From: Pseudomonas silvicola
Lineage (GTDB): Bacteria > Pseudomonadota > Gammaproteobacteria > Pseudomonadales > Pseudomonadaceae
Length of the DNA: 64,000 nucleotides
Assembly (NCBI RefSeq): GCF_026651855.1
Contig: NZ_CP093280.1
Span: 5,062,001 to 5,126,000, forward strand
Direction: 5' to 3'
Shown: positions 8,159 to 17,325 of the stretch, one piece after another
Layout: every line of letters starts with the position of its first letter
Position numbering within the stretch: the stretch's first letter is position 1
Notes under the pieces: generated by a model
Seen by the model: only the letters and a program-made list of their open reading frames with translations
The model's database searches: none
Told to the model about the DNA's origin: nothing
Position numbers and translations under genes: made by a program

Positions 8159-10105
8159 TCAGGTTTGAATTGCGACCGTTCCGTCTGCGTTGACCAGCAA
8201 GGTTGCCATCTTCCAGTCGCCCAATTGCACTCCATGCGTAGGCGGGGTTACCACGAGAGTGCTGTTCCGGAGGGTGATACGGCCGCGCAGGTGTCCCGCT
8301 GGAAAATGGCCCGGCTCGCTATAATTACGCACGATGACTTCATAGCGCTTTGCATTGAGTTGGTAGATGTTGATCATCTCGACGCCAGGACCCTCTCGCA
8401 CGTCTTCGAGTAATTGCGCGAAAAACGGCGCCTTCAGCCCTCCCCGGTTTCTGAAATCAACCATGACTTGCTCATTGCTCGTGTCGAGATTAAAGGCAAG
8501 TGCTAGGTCGATATCTTGCAAAGTCTCGTCCCACTCCACTTCCAACGACACCTGTGGGTGCGCTAACTCTCCTACCGGTATGACAACCTTAGTAGCATCA
8601 GCGCGCGGTTGCGAACGCGGCTCTGGAGTCGATGAAAGCGTCGCGGGTGCCGAAAACAGCGTTGCCCGTAAGAATTCTTGCAGCCCATCCGAAGCGTTCG
8701 GTACCGCGTCTCCAATGAACCGTGCGCGATTGCGAACCTCAGGCTCTAAGGCATCCAATAATGCTGCCTCGGTCACCGGGCCATGGTTAACCACCAATAC
8801 GGTCGCAAAACAGCAACTGCGCGCATAATCGTTAGCTGCACTGGAGAAGTTGGAAGTGCTTTGCTGCAGGTAATGTTTGCACTCAACCACCAAGCGGGTG
8901 GCATCGTTCGTTGTTGCCGTCCCACCTTCACGAATCACCCTGAAGTCCGGCTGGATGGCGCGCTTGCGCTTGCGGCTTGCCCCCACCAGTTCACTGCGTA
9001 CTTCACAGTGAATGGAAAAACGCTCGCCATGCGCCTCGTAACTGGCCAACGAACTACCCCCAAAGGCGAACGACAGCACCCTATCGCGAGGATGGAATTC
9101 AAGTTGGCGTGCGTGCTGCTTGGCGACGTTCAGTAGGCGTGTCCCGACCCAGACCGAATAGAGCTCATGGCGTCGTTTCCAGGTCGGTAGGTTCAACAGG
9201 TCAAGTAACTCCTGGTAGCTCTCATCGATCCACTGTTGCTTGACCGGAATCAATTCTACCGCCCGCATAAGTATTTCGAAAGTACGGTCTTGCTCCAGGT
9301 CCCGTGTGCTCAGGCCGTCCTTGATGAAGTTGATACTATCGACAATTGAAACATCCCAAAAATCGGTTGCATCCACGATCCTATCGAACTCCTCCTGTTG
9401 CTCCGCAGTCCTGGGGGTGCCTTGCCGTTGCTCATTTAGGCGACGAAAGTTGTCTGTCCGCGATAGCCCAACGGAGCTGCAGCGCTGCAGAAAATCTGCC
9501 ACGGCGGCTTCCAGCGCGAGCAAAGGCACACGAAATCTTGCAGGAGCAGGTCTGGCATTGACCTGAGGCGCGTCTGGCAGGCTATCGTCCGGGCGATTTT
9601 TCCAATGCAAGCGGAGGTCGGACAGTATGTTACTGATTTGCCAACGCTGTTGCTGTGACAGCGGTACGAAGCGGCTGGCGCACACCCGACGCGTACGCTG
9701 CTCATACACTTGGAACTGCTCAAGAGTCAACTTCAGCGGGCCTGCCACAGCATCAAAGTTGAATTCGAACTCAAGGTTGCTTTCGCCCAAGGTACCCTCT
9801 GCCATGACGAGCGTTTCGAGAATCTCGTTCATCATGGCCGCAAAGCCCTTCTGCGATTCCAATAAGGCAATCAGCAAGCGCTCCACCGTCACCGTCGGTA
9901 CAGGTAAATCCTGGTCAGCCTCTAGTAAGGCTCTGATCGTTTGGTATGCCCCGGCGGTGCCTCTGGCGGGGTCCAGTTGCTGGAGAACGGCCACCTCCAT
10001 ATCAGCATCCCGCCCCGGCTTTTGTTTAAGCCGAAGCTCTAGGCCAGCCTGTTTGATCAAACGTGTCCATAGTTGGCTGGGTGTCAAATTCTTTGCGCTT
10101 GGCAT
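8159..10105 (-). CDS. Predicted PD-(D/E)xK nuclease with C-terminal YfaP-like domain
   Basis: The 648-aa product has three parts. Residues about 1-300 are helical and unrecognised. Residues about 305-450 resemble a PD-(D/E)xK nuclease core: a helix with Glu314 in 'HELYSVWV' (like the first-helix Glu of McrC/DUF2357-type nucleases), Asp387 in 'IQPDFRV' and Glu408-x-Lys410 in 'VVECKHY'. Residues about 515-648 are beta-rich and share the Asp-rich start (Asp531-Ile-Asp-Leu), the 'GPGVE' step and the 'YEVIVRNYS' strand with YfaP/DUF2135 domains. The gene stands alone, facing tnpS, and is bracketed by the two tnpS copies. Host-defence or DNA-conflict function is inferred from the nuclease core and context. 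The domain assignments were made by eye. Confidence 0.75.
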   Translation of the reverse strand: MPSAKNLTPSQLWTRLIKQAGLELRLKQKPGRDADMEVAVLQQLDPARGTAGAYQTIRALLEADQDLPVPTVTVERLLIALLESQKGFAAMMNEILETLVMAEGTLGESNLEFEFNFDAVAGPLKLTLEQFQVYEQRTRRVCASRFVPLSQQQRWQISNILSDLRLHWKNRPDDSLPDAPQVNARPAPARFRVPLLALEAAVADFLQRCSSVGLSRTDNFRRLNEQRQGTPRTAEQQEEFDRIVDATDFWDVSIVDSINFIKDGLSTRDLEQDRTFEILMRAVELIPVKQQWIDESYQELLDLLNLPTWKRRHELYSVWVGTRLLNVAKQHARQLEFHPRDRVLSFAFGGSSLASYEAHGERFSIHCEVRSELVGASRKRKRAIQPDFRVIREGGTATTNDATRLVVECKHYLQQSTSNFSSAANDYARSCCFATVLVVNHGPVTEAALLDALEPEVRNRARFIGDAVPNASDGLQEFLRATLFSAPATLSSTPEPRSQPRADATKVVIPVGELAHPQVSLEVEWDETLQDIDLALAFNLDTSNEQVMVDFRNRGGLKAPFFAQLLEDVREGPGVEMINIYQLNAKRYEVIVRNYSEPGHFPAGHLRGRITLRNSTLVVTPPTHGVQLGDWKMATLLVNADGTVAIQT

Positions 10106-10430
10106 TGCTCATCCGTGGCATGTTGAAGAAGGTGTATATGCTAAAGCCATATCACTACAGAATGTCAATGTGCCACCCCGCTGTCGCCTGTGGATCTGAG
10201 CTTTATTCTTACTCCGCCTTACCTACCAGTCACGGCACGGCGAAATGAATTCGCGGTAGTGGATCCTCCGCATGAAAGCCTCACTGAGCTCCGCTGCTCT
10301 CGCCAGATAGAGCGGCAACGGAAACCTCAACAGAAGAAGCTTTATGGGGCTGCTAGCTCACGTCCTATCGCTTGCCGTCTTCAGCTCGAGGAATTTACGC
10401 AAGAGCACGACCGCCACGGTTTTGCAAAAT
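10106..10430. other. Intergenic stretch between the nuclease-like gene and the tnpS remnant
   Basis: These 325 bases include the presumed promoter of the leftward 648-aa gene. Short overlapping frames exist but none has plausible coding character. The right edge is where sequence matching tnpS begins abruptly. Confidence 0.45.
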
Positions 10431-10999
10431 GGACGTGCGCGGAATCCGCGACCGCGCCCTCCTCCTGGCCTGGAGCGGTGGCGGTCGACGGCGCTCGGAA
10501 GTGGTGGGCCTGCAGGTCGGCGAGGTTCGCCGGCTGGACGCCGACACCTGGCTGTACGCCTTGCGCGACAACAAACCGATACCGGCAGCACGCGCTGTGA
10601 AAAGCCGCTGCGCGGCCCCGCAGCTCAAGCGCTGGCGGCCTGGCTAGCGGCAGCTCCCGCTACAAGCGGCCCGCTGTTTCGGCGGCTGTTCAAGGGCGGC
10701 AAGGTGTGGATAGGAGGACTGTCGGCTGATCAAGTCGCCAGGATTGTGCAGCGTCGCGCCCAACTGGCCGGCCTGGAGGGGATCGGGCAGCGCACAGCTT
10801 GCGTTCGGGATTCGTTACCGAAGCCGGCCGCCAAGGCGTGCCGCTCGGCGAGGTAATGGCCATGACCGAGCACCGCAGCGTCAGCACTGTGATGGGCTAC
10901 TTTCAGGCTGGATTACTCCTGGACAGTCGCGCCAGTCAGCTGGTCCGTGACCAGGAGGATGGAACGCCGGCTGCAGCACCTGGGGCCGCAACAGACTGA
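10431..10999 (+). pseudogene. Decayed 3' fragment of a tnpS-like tyrosine recombinase
   Basis: The sequence from 10431 to about 10935 closely matches 7251 to about 7760 of the intact tnpS, base for base over long runs. The match starts abruptly inside the gene, at the catalytic-domain Arg block, so the N-terminal half is missing. The reading frame is broken at least twice: near 10566, around the equivalent of 'GATKTD', and near 10785, before the His-x-x-Arg block. One codon is also missing near 10470. The final frame runs through the His/Tyr block to a stop at 10999. The two copies are direct repeats bracketing the 648-aa gene. The fragment cannot encode an active recombinase. Confidence 0.85.
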
Positions 11000-11063
11000 C
11001 TGGCGTCGCTTGTTCACGCGCCCTGGCCGCCATCATCCGCCGATTGGCGCTCGGATGCCATGG

Positions 11064-12071
11064 TCAGAGTCCAGCACCACTGAACGTCATCGGTTCAGGT
11101 GCTGCGATGATCACCTGGTCGTGCTCTATCCGCAGCGCGAAGTGGTGGCGGTTCCGCGCGCTCACCTGGCGAGAGAAGAACCGGTAAAACTCATGAGGTT
11201 CTTCCATTTCGATATCAAAGGTGATCGCCCTTATTTTATGGCGATCCAGCAGCTTTTTCAGGCCGTTTCTGAGTCTGCCATATTCAGCTATTTTGTTGCA
11301 CTCCTGGCTCTTGGCGCCGAAGTAGTGAATGAGCCCATGCTCCAGCAGCTCCCCCTCTTCGACCCGCTGGACCTCGTCGATCAGCGAGTTCGCGATCATG
11401 AAGTTCAGCATGAAATTACTGTTCTCTGCCACGGAAACCACGCTGAAAATGTTGTAGAACACGAAGACGTCGGTTTCTTCCGGCGACAGTGGATAAACAG
11501 AGTCGCCATAACCTCGGTGATCGCGGCTCAACGGACGCGTGGCAGGATCATCCGTAGACCCAACGTAGAGCACTTCGGTGTCGATCCCCAGATTGACGTC
11601 ATGAAGGATCAAAAAATCATGGATAGGCAACGCGATCGCCTGCTGACCTTCCTCGCCCTCGACCAGGATAAAACGCCCATCCTCAGTCAAGGTTGGCAGG
11701 GCGAACCGGCGTGCCTCCTTGGGTATTTCCAAGCGAAGCTGTTTCAATTTTTTTGCCCGCCCAACCTCGAGGTGGATCACCAGGTACTTTCGAGACAGGG
11801 ATCGTTTCGGTGGCCTGCGGCAACAGAACCTTACCCGCTGCCGTGCAGCGATGAAGTACACAAATCGCTTATCGGCGCTATTGCGGACGGCCTCCCGGTG
11901 ACTATCGAGGAGTGCTGCAGCTTGCCGCTGGACGTCACACCCCTCCGGTGGGTTGACGATCAGGTCAAACCAGAAAAACTTCGAGTGGAGCAAGCCGACC
12001 CGCCACTCTTTCTGCGCCTCGGTGTACGCCGGTTGATTGGCAATGAAATTGAAATAACCTCGCGTGCTCAT
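11064..12071 (-). CDS. Hypothetical protein with GIY-YIG-like C-terminal half (335 aa)
   Basis: The frame is open to 12203, but the ATG at 12069-12071 is preceded by AAGGAG at about 8 nt, so I take that start. Residues about 150-262 contain an ordered set resembling a GIY-YIG nuclease: 'LYVGST' (168-173, YIG-like), Arg179 and His185 in a basic loop, and a helix with Glu241/Glu244 in 'ELLEHGLIHYF' leading to Asn259. The last pattern matches the metal-binding Glu helix of that fold. No clear first GIY strand is visible, so the match is partial. The N-terminal 150 residues are mixed alpha/beta and unrecognised. It is divergent from the 1259-aa gene with about 180 bp between starts, suggesting shared control. 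Function is not known; a nuclease or modifier in a defence locus is an inference. Confidence 0.75.
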   Translation of the reverse strand: MSTRGYFNFIANQPAYTEAQKEWRVGLLHSKFFWFDLIVNPPEGCDVQRQAAALLDSHREAVRNSADKRFVYFIAARQRVRFCCRRPPKRSLSRKYLVIHLEVGRAKKLKQLRLEIPKEARRFALPTLTEDGRFILVEGEEGQQAIALPIHDFLILHDVNLGIDTEVLYVGSTDDPATRPLSRDHRGYGDSVYPLSPEETDVFVFYNIFSVVSVAENSNFMLNFMIANSLIDEVQRVEEGELLEHGLIHYFGAKSQECNKIAEYGRLRNGLKKLLDRHKIRAITFDIEMEEPHEFYRFFSRQVSARNRHHFALRIEHDQVIIAAPEPMTFSGAGL

Positions 12072-12252
12072 CAGCGGCACTCCTTGCACAATGGTCTGAA
12101 ATAAACTCGGTGTCAGCAGAATCCAGCTGTAGCCAAGACCCAGAATAATCCCGGCAGGCAGCTTCCCAGCCGGCGCCTTGTCGCCTATGGTCCGCGCCAG
12201 CATAATGCCTCTACCATTAGCAGGCAGCGTTCAGCTGGGCAACGGACGGCAC

Positions 12253-15200
12253 ATGCACAAGCTTTCAGAAAACTGGCATCTCCTCAAGACAATTCTCGAT
12301 GGTCGTGTTCGCCATCCTCCTGCAGAAGACCCTTACAGCTACGCCGCCCATGTGCAGGCGTCGGCAAAAGCGATCTTCCTGGCGAATGCGAGCCTAGCGA
12401 CGCCTCAACTCAGCCGCGAAGTCGTCGAGCAGTTGCTCAGTGGCGAGCTCTGGTGGCCAAGCGGCTCGCCCTCCGCCAGGACGCCAACGGAGCTTGCCCC
12501 CCTGGCCACCCTGGAGCGCTTTGGCGTGGTGGCCTTCTACGCAAACTGGTGCAGTCTGCACTGTGACTCCCTGCGAAAGCTCGACGACATTGACCCCAGC
12601 TTGCAGCCGTTGGTCAATTCGATCCACCTCCTCCAAGCGATCATCTCCGGCAGCAACGGCTTCCTCCGCCCTGACTTCAGGCTACCTGCCCCGCAACTGG
12701 ATGCGCAGCTGGCATCCAAGTTCAGCAGTCAGGCCGCCACCGAGGTGCTCCCGCAACTATCCTTGCACGCGGGCTATTATCACCTCACGGGTGATGGCTG
12801 GAGCCCGCTGGACAGTACACATTTGTGGATGAATCTGCGGGAGACCCTCAGCGCTGAAGAGGCCATGCAACGGTGGTTACTGTGTCAGCGCGTGATCTGC
12901 GCCTGGGCCACGCCGGTACTTTTCGAGCATCTCGAATACGAAGAACGTTTTCAGTTCGAAAATAGCCTCCTTGCTTATCTGGCCGACGACCCGGCACTCG
13001 GTGGCTCGCTGGATAGCCTTTATCGACAGATGATCAACCGCGATCGATTTTCCAGCCTGCTGTGCCCAGTCGAGATACACATCCATACGCGGGTCGATGC
13101 CGACGGCACCACGCAGCGACACGACCAAGAAGTCGCAGGCACCCAGCCAACGCTGGCGACCTTTGAGGACTGCTATCCCGCCCACAGGGACTCACCCTTG
13201 AGCGAATTGCAGTTTGCTTGTCAGCGATCGCCCTTCGTTCAGGGCCGAGAGCTGGAACTTTTCTACCCCTGGCTCCTGGCCAGCGTTGCTGAAACGAGCG
13301 TGCGCATTGACCGGCTCGACCTGAGTGCATCACCGTTTGTCGCCACGCTGATCCAACAGGCTGCCGACCGGCCGATTCTCAAGCACCTGCTCTACAACAC
13401 TTTGCTCGACTACGAGCACTCGGCATACAAGTTGTTTCTGCTCTCGGAGGCTTCCACCTGCGATGTGGCGCTACACCATTTGAGCCAGCGCCTGTTTTCG
13501 AGTATGCCGCGGGAGCCGCAGCCGTTCCATCAGTACCTCGATGACGGCTATCGACACCTGGTTTGCCAGCAATACCTGCGCTCCCTCGGCGACGCGGATA
13601 CCGCGGGTGACCGACTCCTGGAGGTGGTGTCGATGCTGGGAGAGCGGTGCGCTTGGGATGGCAAAGAGTTTGCTAGCTCCTTCGAATACCGCTTTTTACA
13701 GTGCCTGCTTGAGCAGTTGAACTCGCCACATGCCGAACAGCTGGCCGAGCGCTGGATTCAACATCTGCTAAATTCGCGATTCCCGGAGCCCTTCCGTGCT
13801 GCGCCGCACCACTGGTATTTTGTGGGCTTCTGGCTGCTGGAGCGCCTTGAGGCCGTCGAGCTGGATTCTCCTCGGACCATACGGCAATCCCTGAAAGAGG
13901 CCCTGCTCTCTTACTACAGCCGCGATTTCACCGCCACCCTGGAAGGAGAGCAGCGTAATCTGTTACCTACCGTACTGTTCTCCTCGTTGCCTTGGCACAA
14001 GCTGCTAGGCACTGAAGAAGCAGTGCCCCTGCTTGCGCTGTCCCGTGGACATAAGCAGTGGTGCACAAAGCTTAGTTTTGCCAACGAACAAGGCTTTTCC
14101 GCTGCCTCTGCGGTGCGGCAATACTTGCAGGTGCTGATGCAGATCGGCCGTCCCTTGCGCAGCAGCGAAACGTGGTCGCGCGTAGCCTTGAGAATCGTTG
14201 ATATTGTCAAAACCTGGGGATTTGGAACCAGGGAAGACGGCATTTTCCTGTTCGACCATGCCTTGCTCGACCGGGAGTATGATCCGTGGCCGACCTTCTG
14301 TGCCTATACCAACCTGCTGAGTAATGAGGTCTACGAGGACTTTGTAGATCAGTGTGCGGAGATCATCCCTCTTGACCGACTGTTCAGTTTGCTTGAACAC
14401 TCTTCCGTCATCGTCAGAGCACGGCAAATCCAAGAAATTATCGCGGCTCGTGATACCACCGTTAACGACGACATGGGACTGCCCGCGCTCGAACAAGCCT
14501 TCCTATCCGCCTGCCACGCTGGCCATACCACGCTGGCCAAAGCCGTGATGACGAAAGCAGTTGACTTTCTCCACCAAGAGCGCTTCGCCACCACGAAAAA
14601 CCCTAATATCTTGCGAGCCCGCACCGTTTGGCAGACCTACGAGTATAAATGGCAGTTGCTGCAACTATTGGACTCGTCTCAAACGCCTGCATCGGATTTT
14701 GCCAACGCGGTCAACCAGGTCCAAATTCCCCACAGCAGCCGCCCCTATGAGCCAGCGGCTCGGGGGCAGCGGCAAGAATGTGAGCGTTTCCGCCGTTATA
14801 TTCTTGCGGTTGGCTACTGCGAGGCAGAGCCGGAAAAGACCGTGACGATCATGGAAGCGCTGTATGCAGAAACAGGCCAGTCTTTTCACGCCTTCCAGCT
14901 ATTTAAAGGTCGGCTCGCAGCCCAGCGGGACATGAGTGACGCTGATCAAATCAACCGCGCCATCACTCAGTTTCTGCGCAGTGTTGATTCAATTGCCCCT
15001 GAAGACATGCCTACCGCATGGGTGGTGGCGGTCCTTGAAAGCTACGCGAAACTTCGGGAGCTTGAGCACTGCGAGGACTTCTGGCGCCGGCTCAGCCCGG
15101 ATCAGCAGTTCCGAATCGAAATCCTGAAGCCTTATTGCCTGGCGCTCATTGCCGGTGGAAAGCCATTGGTTGCCCAACAACTCGTGCATGGCTACCGGGA

Positions 15201-16032
15201 ATTCAACGCGCAGTCTGAAGAGGACCTTGGCCTGGACACCTTGGTTGACGAACTGGCCAAAGCTCAACCGAAGGAACTGTCGATCAGCCGAATGATTGAC
15301 GTTCTGAATGAAGACTCGCAACGTAGCAATGTGCAACTGACCAAGCATTACGCACAGATCATTGCGAAAGAGCTTGAGGATTTTGTGCTCATCACTGGCC
15401 AGGGACGATCCGTAGCCGAATACCTCAAAGACGCCGTTCTGGCTGTTGCCAAGGAACTACAACTGCGCACAAAAAATCTGCAGATCGCTGCTGGGCCAAC
15501 GCCAACCTCGATCAATAGCCGGATTACGAAAGAAGACGAGATCAATGATTGGTTCACGTCGCTTTTTGACCAGCGTATGGCCGGTGCGCGCATTGGGCTG
15601 CGGGATCAAAAGCGTGGAGGTGTTTCCCCCAGCGGCAAGAGCCCTGGCGAAATCGATGGATACGTCACCAGCGCGACTAATCGGCGTGTCGCAATTTTTG
15701 AGGCGTTTCGCTTATTTTCTGCAGATACAAACGTAATTTTTGATCACTTAGGCAAACTCGCTGGCTACGATCAAGAGTCGTTGAGTCCTGTTTTTATCGT
15801 TGCCTACTGCGATGTTGCAGACTTTGAGCGCCTGGTAAAATCGTATAAAGACCTGGTTGCCCAGCACTCCTACCCCGGTTTTGCGCCCCTATCGGACACT
15901 GCGGCGATCACTGATCTGGAGGATGGCGAGCAACTTTGGCTGGGGACTGAGACTCGTCTCCGTGGGCCACGGGAGGTCATCTTCTTTCACTTGCTGCTGA
16001 ACATGCGCCTCCAGTCGGTCGGGGGCGGTTAA
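12253..16032 (+). CDS. Very large helical protein with C-terminal degenerate PD-(D/E)xK-like domain (1259 aa)
   Basis: The frame is open from a TTG at 12178 with ATGs at 12187, 12205 and 12253. I prefer 12253 because the sequence becomes protein-like there, though no strong ribosome site decides it. Residues 1 to about 1,040 are helical and lack signal peptide, membrane segments or Walker motifs. The last 170 residues form a compact alpha/beta domain with 'GEIDGYV' (Asp1135) and 'AIFEAFRL' (Glu1150), then a helix containing His-Leu-x-Lys-Leu. This Asp...Glu-Ala arrangement resembles restriction-endonuclease-fold domains in which the usual ExK lysine is replaced. The gene is divergent from the GIY-YIG-like gene and lies between mobile modules. 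A two-gene conflict system is plausible but unproven. Confidence 0.8.
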   Translation: MHKLSENWHLLKTILDGRVRHPPAEDPYSYAAHVQASAKAIFLANASLATPQLSREVVEQLLSGELWWPSGSPSARTPTELAPLATLERFGVVAFYANWCSLHCDSLRKLDDIDPSLQPLVNSIHLLQAIISGSNGFLRPDFRLPAPQLDAQLASKFSSQAATEVLPQLSLHAGYYHLTGDGWSPLDSTHLWMNLRETLSAEEAMQRWLLCQRVICAWATPVLFEHLEYEERFQFENSLLAYLADDPALGGSLDSLYRQMINRDRFSSLLCPVEIHIHTRVDADGTTQRHDQEVAGTQPTLATFEDCYPAHRDSPLSELQFACQRSPFVQGRELELFYPWLLASVAETSVRIDRLDLSASPFVATLIQQAADRPILKHLLYNTLLDYEHSAYKLFLLSEASTCDVALHHLSQRLFSSMPREPQPFHQYLDDGYRHLVCQQYLRSLGDADTAGDRLLEVVSMLGERCAWDGKEFASSFEYRFLQCLLEQLNSPHAEQLAERWIQHLLNSRFPEPFRAAPHHWYFVGFWLLERLEAVELDSPRTIRQSLKEALLSYYSRDFTATLEGEQRNLLPTVLFSSLPWHKLLGTEEAVPLLALSRGHKQWCTKLSFANEQGFSAASAVRQYLQVLMQIGRPLRSSETWSRVALRIVDIVKTWGFGTREDGIFLFDHALLDREYDPWPTFCAYTNLLSNEVYEDFVDQCAEIIPLDRLFSLLEHSSVIVRARQIQEIIAARDTTVNDDMGLPALEQAFLSACHAGHTTLAKAVMTKAVDFLHQERFATTKNPNILRARTVWQTYEYKWQLLQLLDSSQTPASDFANAVNQVQIPHSSRPYEPAARGQRQECERFRRYILAVGYCEAEPEKTVTIMEALYAETGQSFHAFQLFKGRLAAQRDMSDADQINRAITQFLRSVDSIAPEDMPTAWVVAVLESYAKLRELEHCEDFWRRLSPDQQFRIEILKPYCLALIAGGKPLVAQQLVHGYREFNAQSEEDLGLDTLVDELAKAQPKELSISRMIDVLNEDSQRSNVQLTKHYAQIIAKELEDFVLITGQGRSVAEYLKDAVLAVAKELQLRTKNLQIAAGPTPTSINSRITKEDEINDWFTSLFDQRMAGARIGLRDQKRGGVSPSGKSPGEIDGYVTSATNRRVAIFEAFRLFSADTNVIFDHLGKLAGYDQESLSPVFIVAYCDVADFERLVKSYKDLVAQHSYPGFAPLSDTAAITDLEDGEQLWLGTETRLRGPREVIFFHLLLNMRLQSVGGG

Positions 16033-16948
16033 TGATTCGGCCAGCCCTCCCGGCGCGTGCAACTCCCAGAATATCCTCGTAATAGTGGCTGTTGCTTACC
16101 CTATCCACGGGTGCGGTGGAAAGCCGCTGCTCGACCGAGGTGTAGCCACATCCAGCACCCTGATTGCTGGTCTGGTTGAATTGGCCCTGCGCCCTAAGTG
16201 CAGGCACCTTTCTATCGCCACCGTACGGTTTGATGGCGTAGCTCCAATTGCGCTTTTGGGCATAGCCGTCCACTTCTGGCCGAGCGCTTGGGTCGGAGGC
16301 AGCCTCTCGGCGGGACGTAAGGAACACAAATTGACAGCTATGAACTGGCGCACGCGATGCCGTTACTCCACACCTCTCGCGACGCCCCGGTCGTAATTTT
16401 CTAGTCGTTGTAGGGATGGTGTCCCAATCCGATTCACTAAATGACCGGACCGCACCGCAAGTGCGCGTGTAAAAGCTACCTGTAGTCTAGTGCCAGCAGT
16501 CTAAGCCGTTGCAGTAGGTATTTCGCTTTAAGCCGTGCCCAGGCAGCGTGCAGGCACCTTTTTGCGATGAAGTCGGTTTTTAACCAGCCAACCGGCCTAT
16601 TGGCTCAAACTCGCGGCCTTTTGCCAAAGCAAGATCGAGAAAACGGCTGGGGTTGTCAGCCCGCTGAGCCAGTGTTGCGCGTGCTTCCGCCTGATAACGA
16701 GCAGCCATTATTGGCTTCGCTTCGTGTTTTGGCTTTTTCATGCAAACCTCGCGGGTTGAAAGAGAGGAACAGATAGTATTGCGGTTTGACTACAATGACA
16801 AACCTGCTTGTCTACACCAGCTTCATGATCGACCAGTCCAAGCCCATCCTACGGCCAGTACCCATGCGCGCGGCCAAGCAGGCCGCATACCCGCTTATAA
16901 AAGGTCCAGTGGGGAATCACTGGCATGCCCCTCACGGGCCAATCCCGG
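16033..16948. other. Long non-coding or degenerate stretch
   Basis: These 916 bases lie between the 1259-aa gene and the XRE gene. Short frames occur on both strands (for example 16567-16776 plus, 15977-16327 minus), but none has a ribosome site or recognisable product. A 14-base direct repeat, GTGCAGGCACCTTT, occurs at 16198 and 16548. It is most likely a graveyard of decayed island sequence. Confidence 0.5.
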
Positions 16949-17236
16949 TCAGCACAGGTCAGCGGCACCGCGAGTTTCTTCCCGAATAATTTCGAGCAAC
17001 GATGTCAGCGTAAGCGAAGAATTAGCGGCCAAGAACGCCTCCGTCATTAAGGTCAATGGATGTACTTTCAACACGGAGGCCAGCTCGACGACCTTCTCAA
17101 GCGTGGGGCATTTGATACCCCGCTCAAGTGTGCTGAGGTAGGTGCGGCTGCTAATTTCCGAGAAGTCTTCCTGAGTGAGACCGCTTGCCTGTCGTCGAGC
17201 ACGGAGCGCCGCGCCAAACGCCTGTTTTATGTCCAT
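16949..17236 (-). CDS. XRE-family transcriptional regulator
   Basis: The 95-aa product is a single cro/cI-type helix-turn-helix domain (about residues 6-66: 'SGLTQEDFSEISSRTYLSTLERG' region, then 'PTLEKVVELASVL') plus a short helical tail that could mediate dimerisation. It is divergent from the 141-aa gene. An 8-bp perfect inverted repeat with a 17-bp spacer covers that gene's promoter, so this protein is the likely repressor of the pair. Small XRE proteins beside an unknown gene occur in toxin-antitoxin loci, phage remnants and defence-gene regulation. The 141-aa partner does not match a toxin family I know. Confidence 0.85.
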   Translation of the reverse strand: MDIKQAFGAALRARRQASGLTQEDFSEISSRTYLSTLERGIKCPTLEKVVELASVLKVHPLTLMTEAFLAANSSLTLTSLLEIIREETRGAADLC

Positions 17237-17271
17237 TTTTCATCGCTCGCAAAAGAAACGATGAGGCCTTA

Positions 17272-17300
17272 TTGAACACTTTAGGGCTACAATCTATAGT
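17272..17300 (+). promoter_or_regulatory. Sigma-70 promoter of the 141-aa gene
   Basis: TTGAAC at 17272-17277 and TATAGT at 17295-17300 are separated by 17 bp, close to consensus, and end 25 bp before the ATG at 17326. Both hexamers overlap the inverted repeat at 17273-17305, so a bound repressor would block polymerase. Confidence 0.65.
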
Positions 17301-17305
17301 GTTCA
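17273..17305. promoter_or_regulatory. Inverted-repeat operator (TGAACACT-N17-AGTGTTCA)
   Basis: A perfect 8-bp inverted repeat occupies 17273-17280 and 17298-17305 in the gap between the divergent XRE gene and the 141-aa gene. It overlaps the -35 and -10 of the rightward promoter. Spacing of about two and a half helical turns between half-sites fits two dimers or one extended dimer. The XRE protein is the obvious candidate ligand; that link is inferred. Confidence 0.6.
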
Positions 17306-17325
17306 TTTTCCACGAGAACGCCTTG

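Noticed and set aside
5634-10999. A complete Tn3-family (Tn4651-like) transposon
   Set aside because: Only the resolution genes and a second fragment are present. I saw no Tn3-type transposase and no long terminal inverted repeat in the window.
12072-12203. N-terminal extension of the GIY-YIG-like gene to 12203
   Set aside because: The strong AAGGAG site before the ATG at 12071 and the lack of protein-like sequence upstream favour the shorter form; the extension would also overlap possible starts of the divergent gene.
16198-16561. 14-base direct repeat GTGCAGGCACCTTT as an attachment-site duplication
   Set aside because: The repeats lie in degenerate non-coding sequence about 350 bp apart, enclose nothing and are not next to an integrase or tRNA gene; probably a local duplication.
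16033-16776. Small genes in the gap after the 1259-aa gene
   Set aside because: Frames of 60-116 codons occur on both strands but lack ribosome sites, overlap each other and show no recognisable motif.
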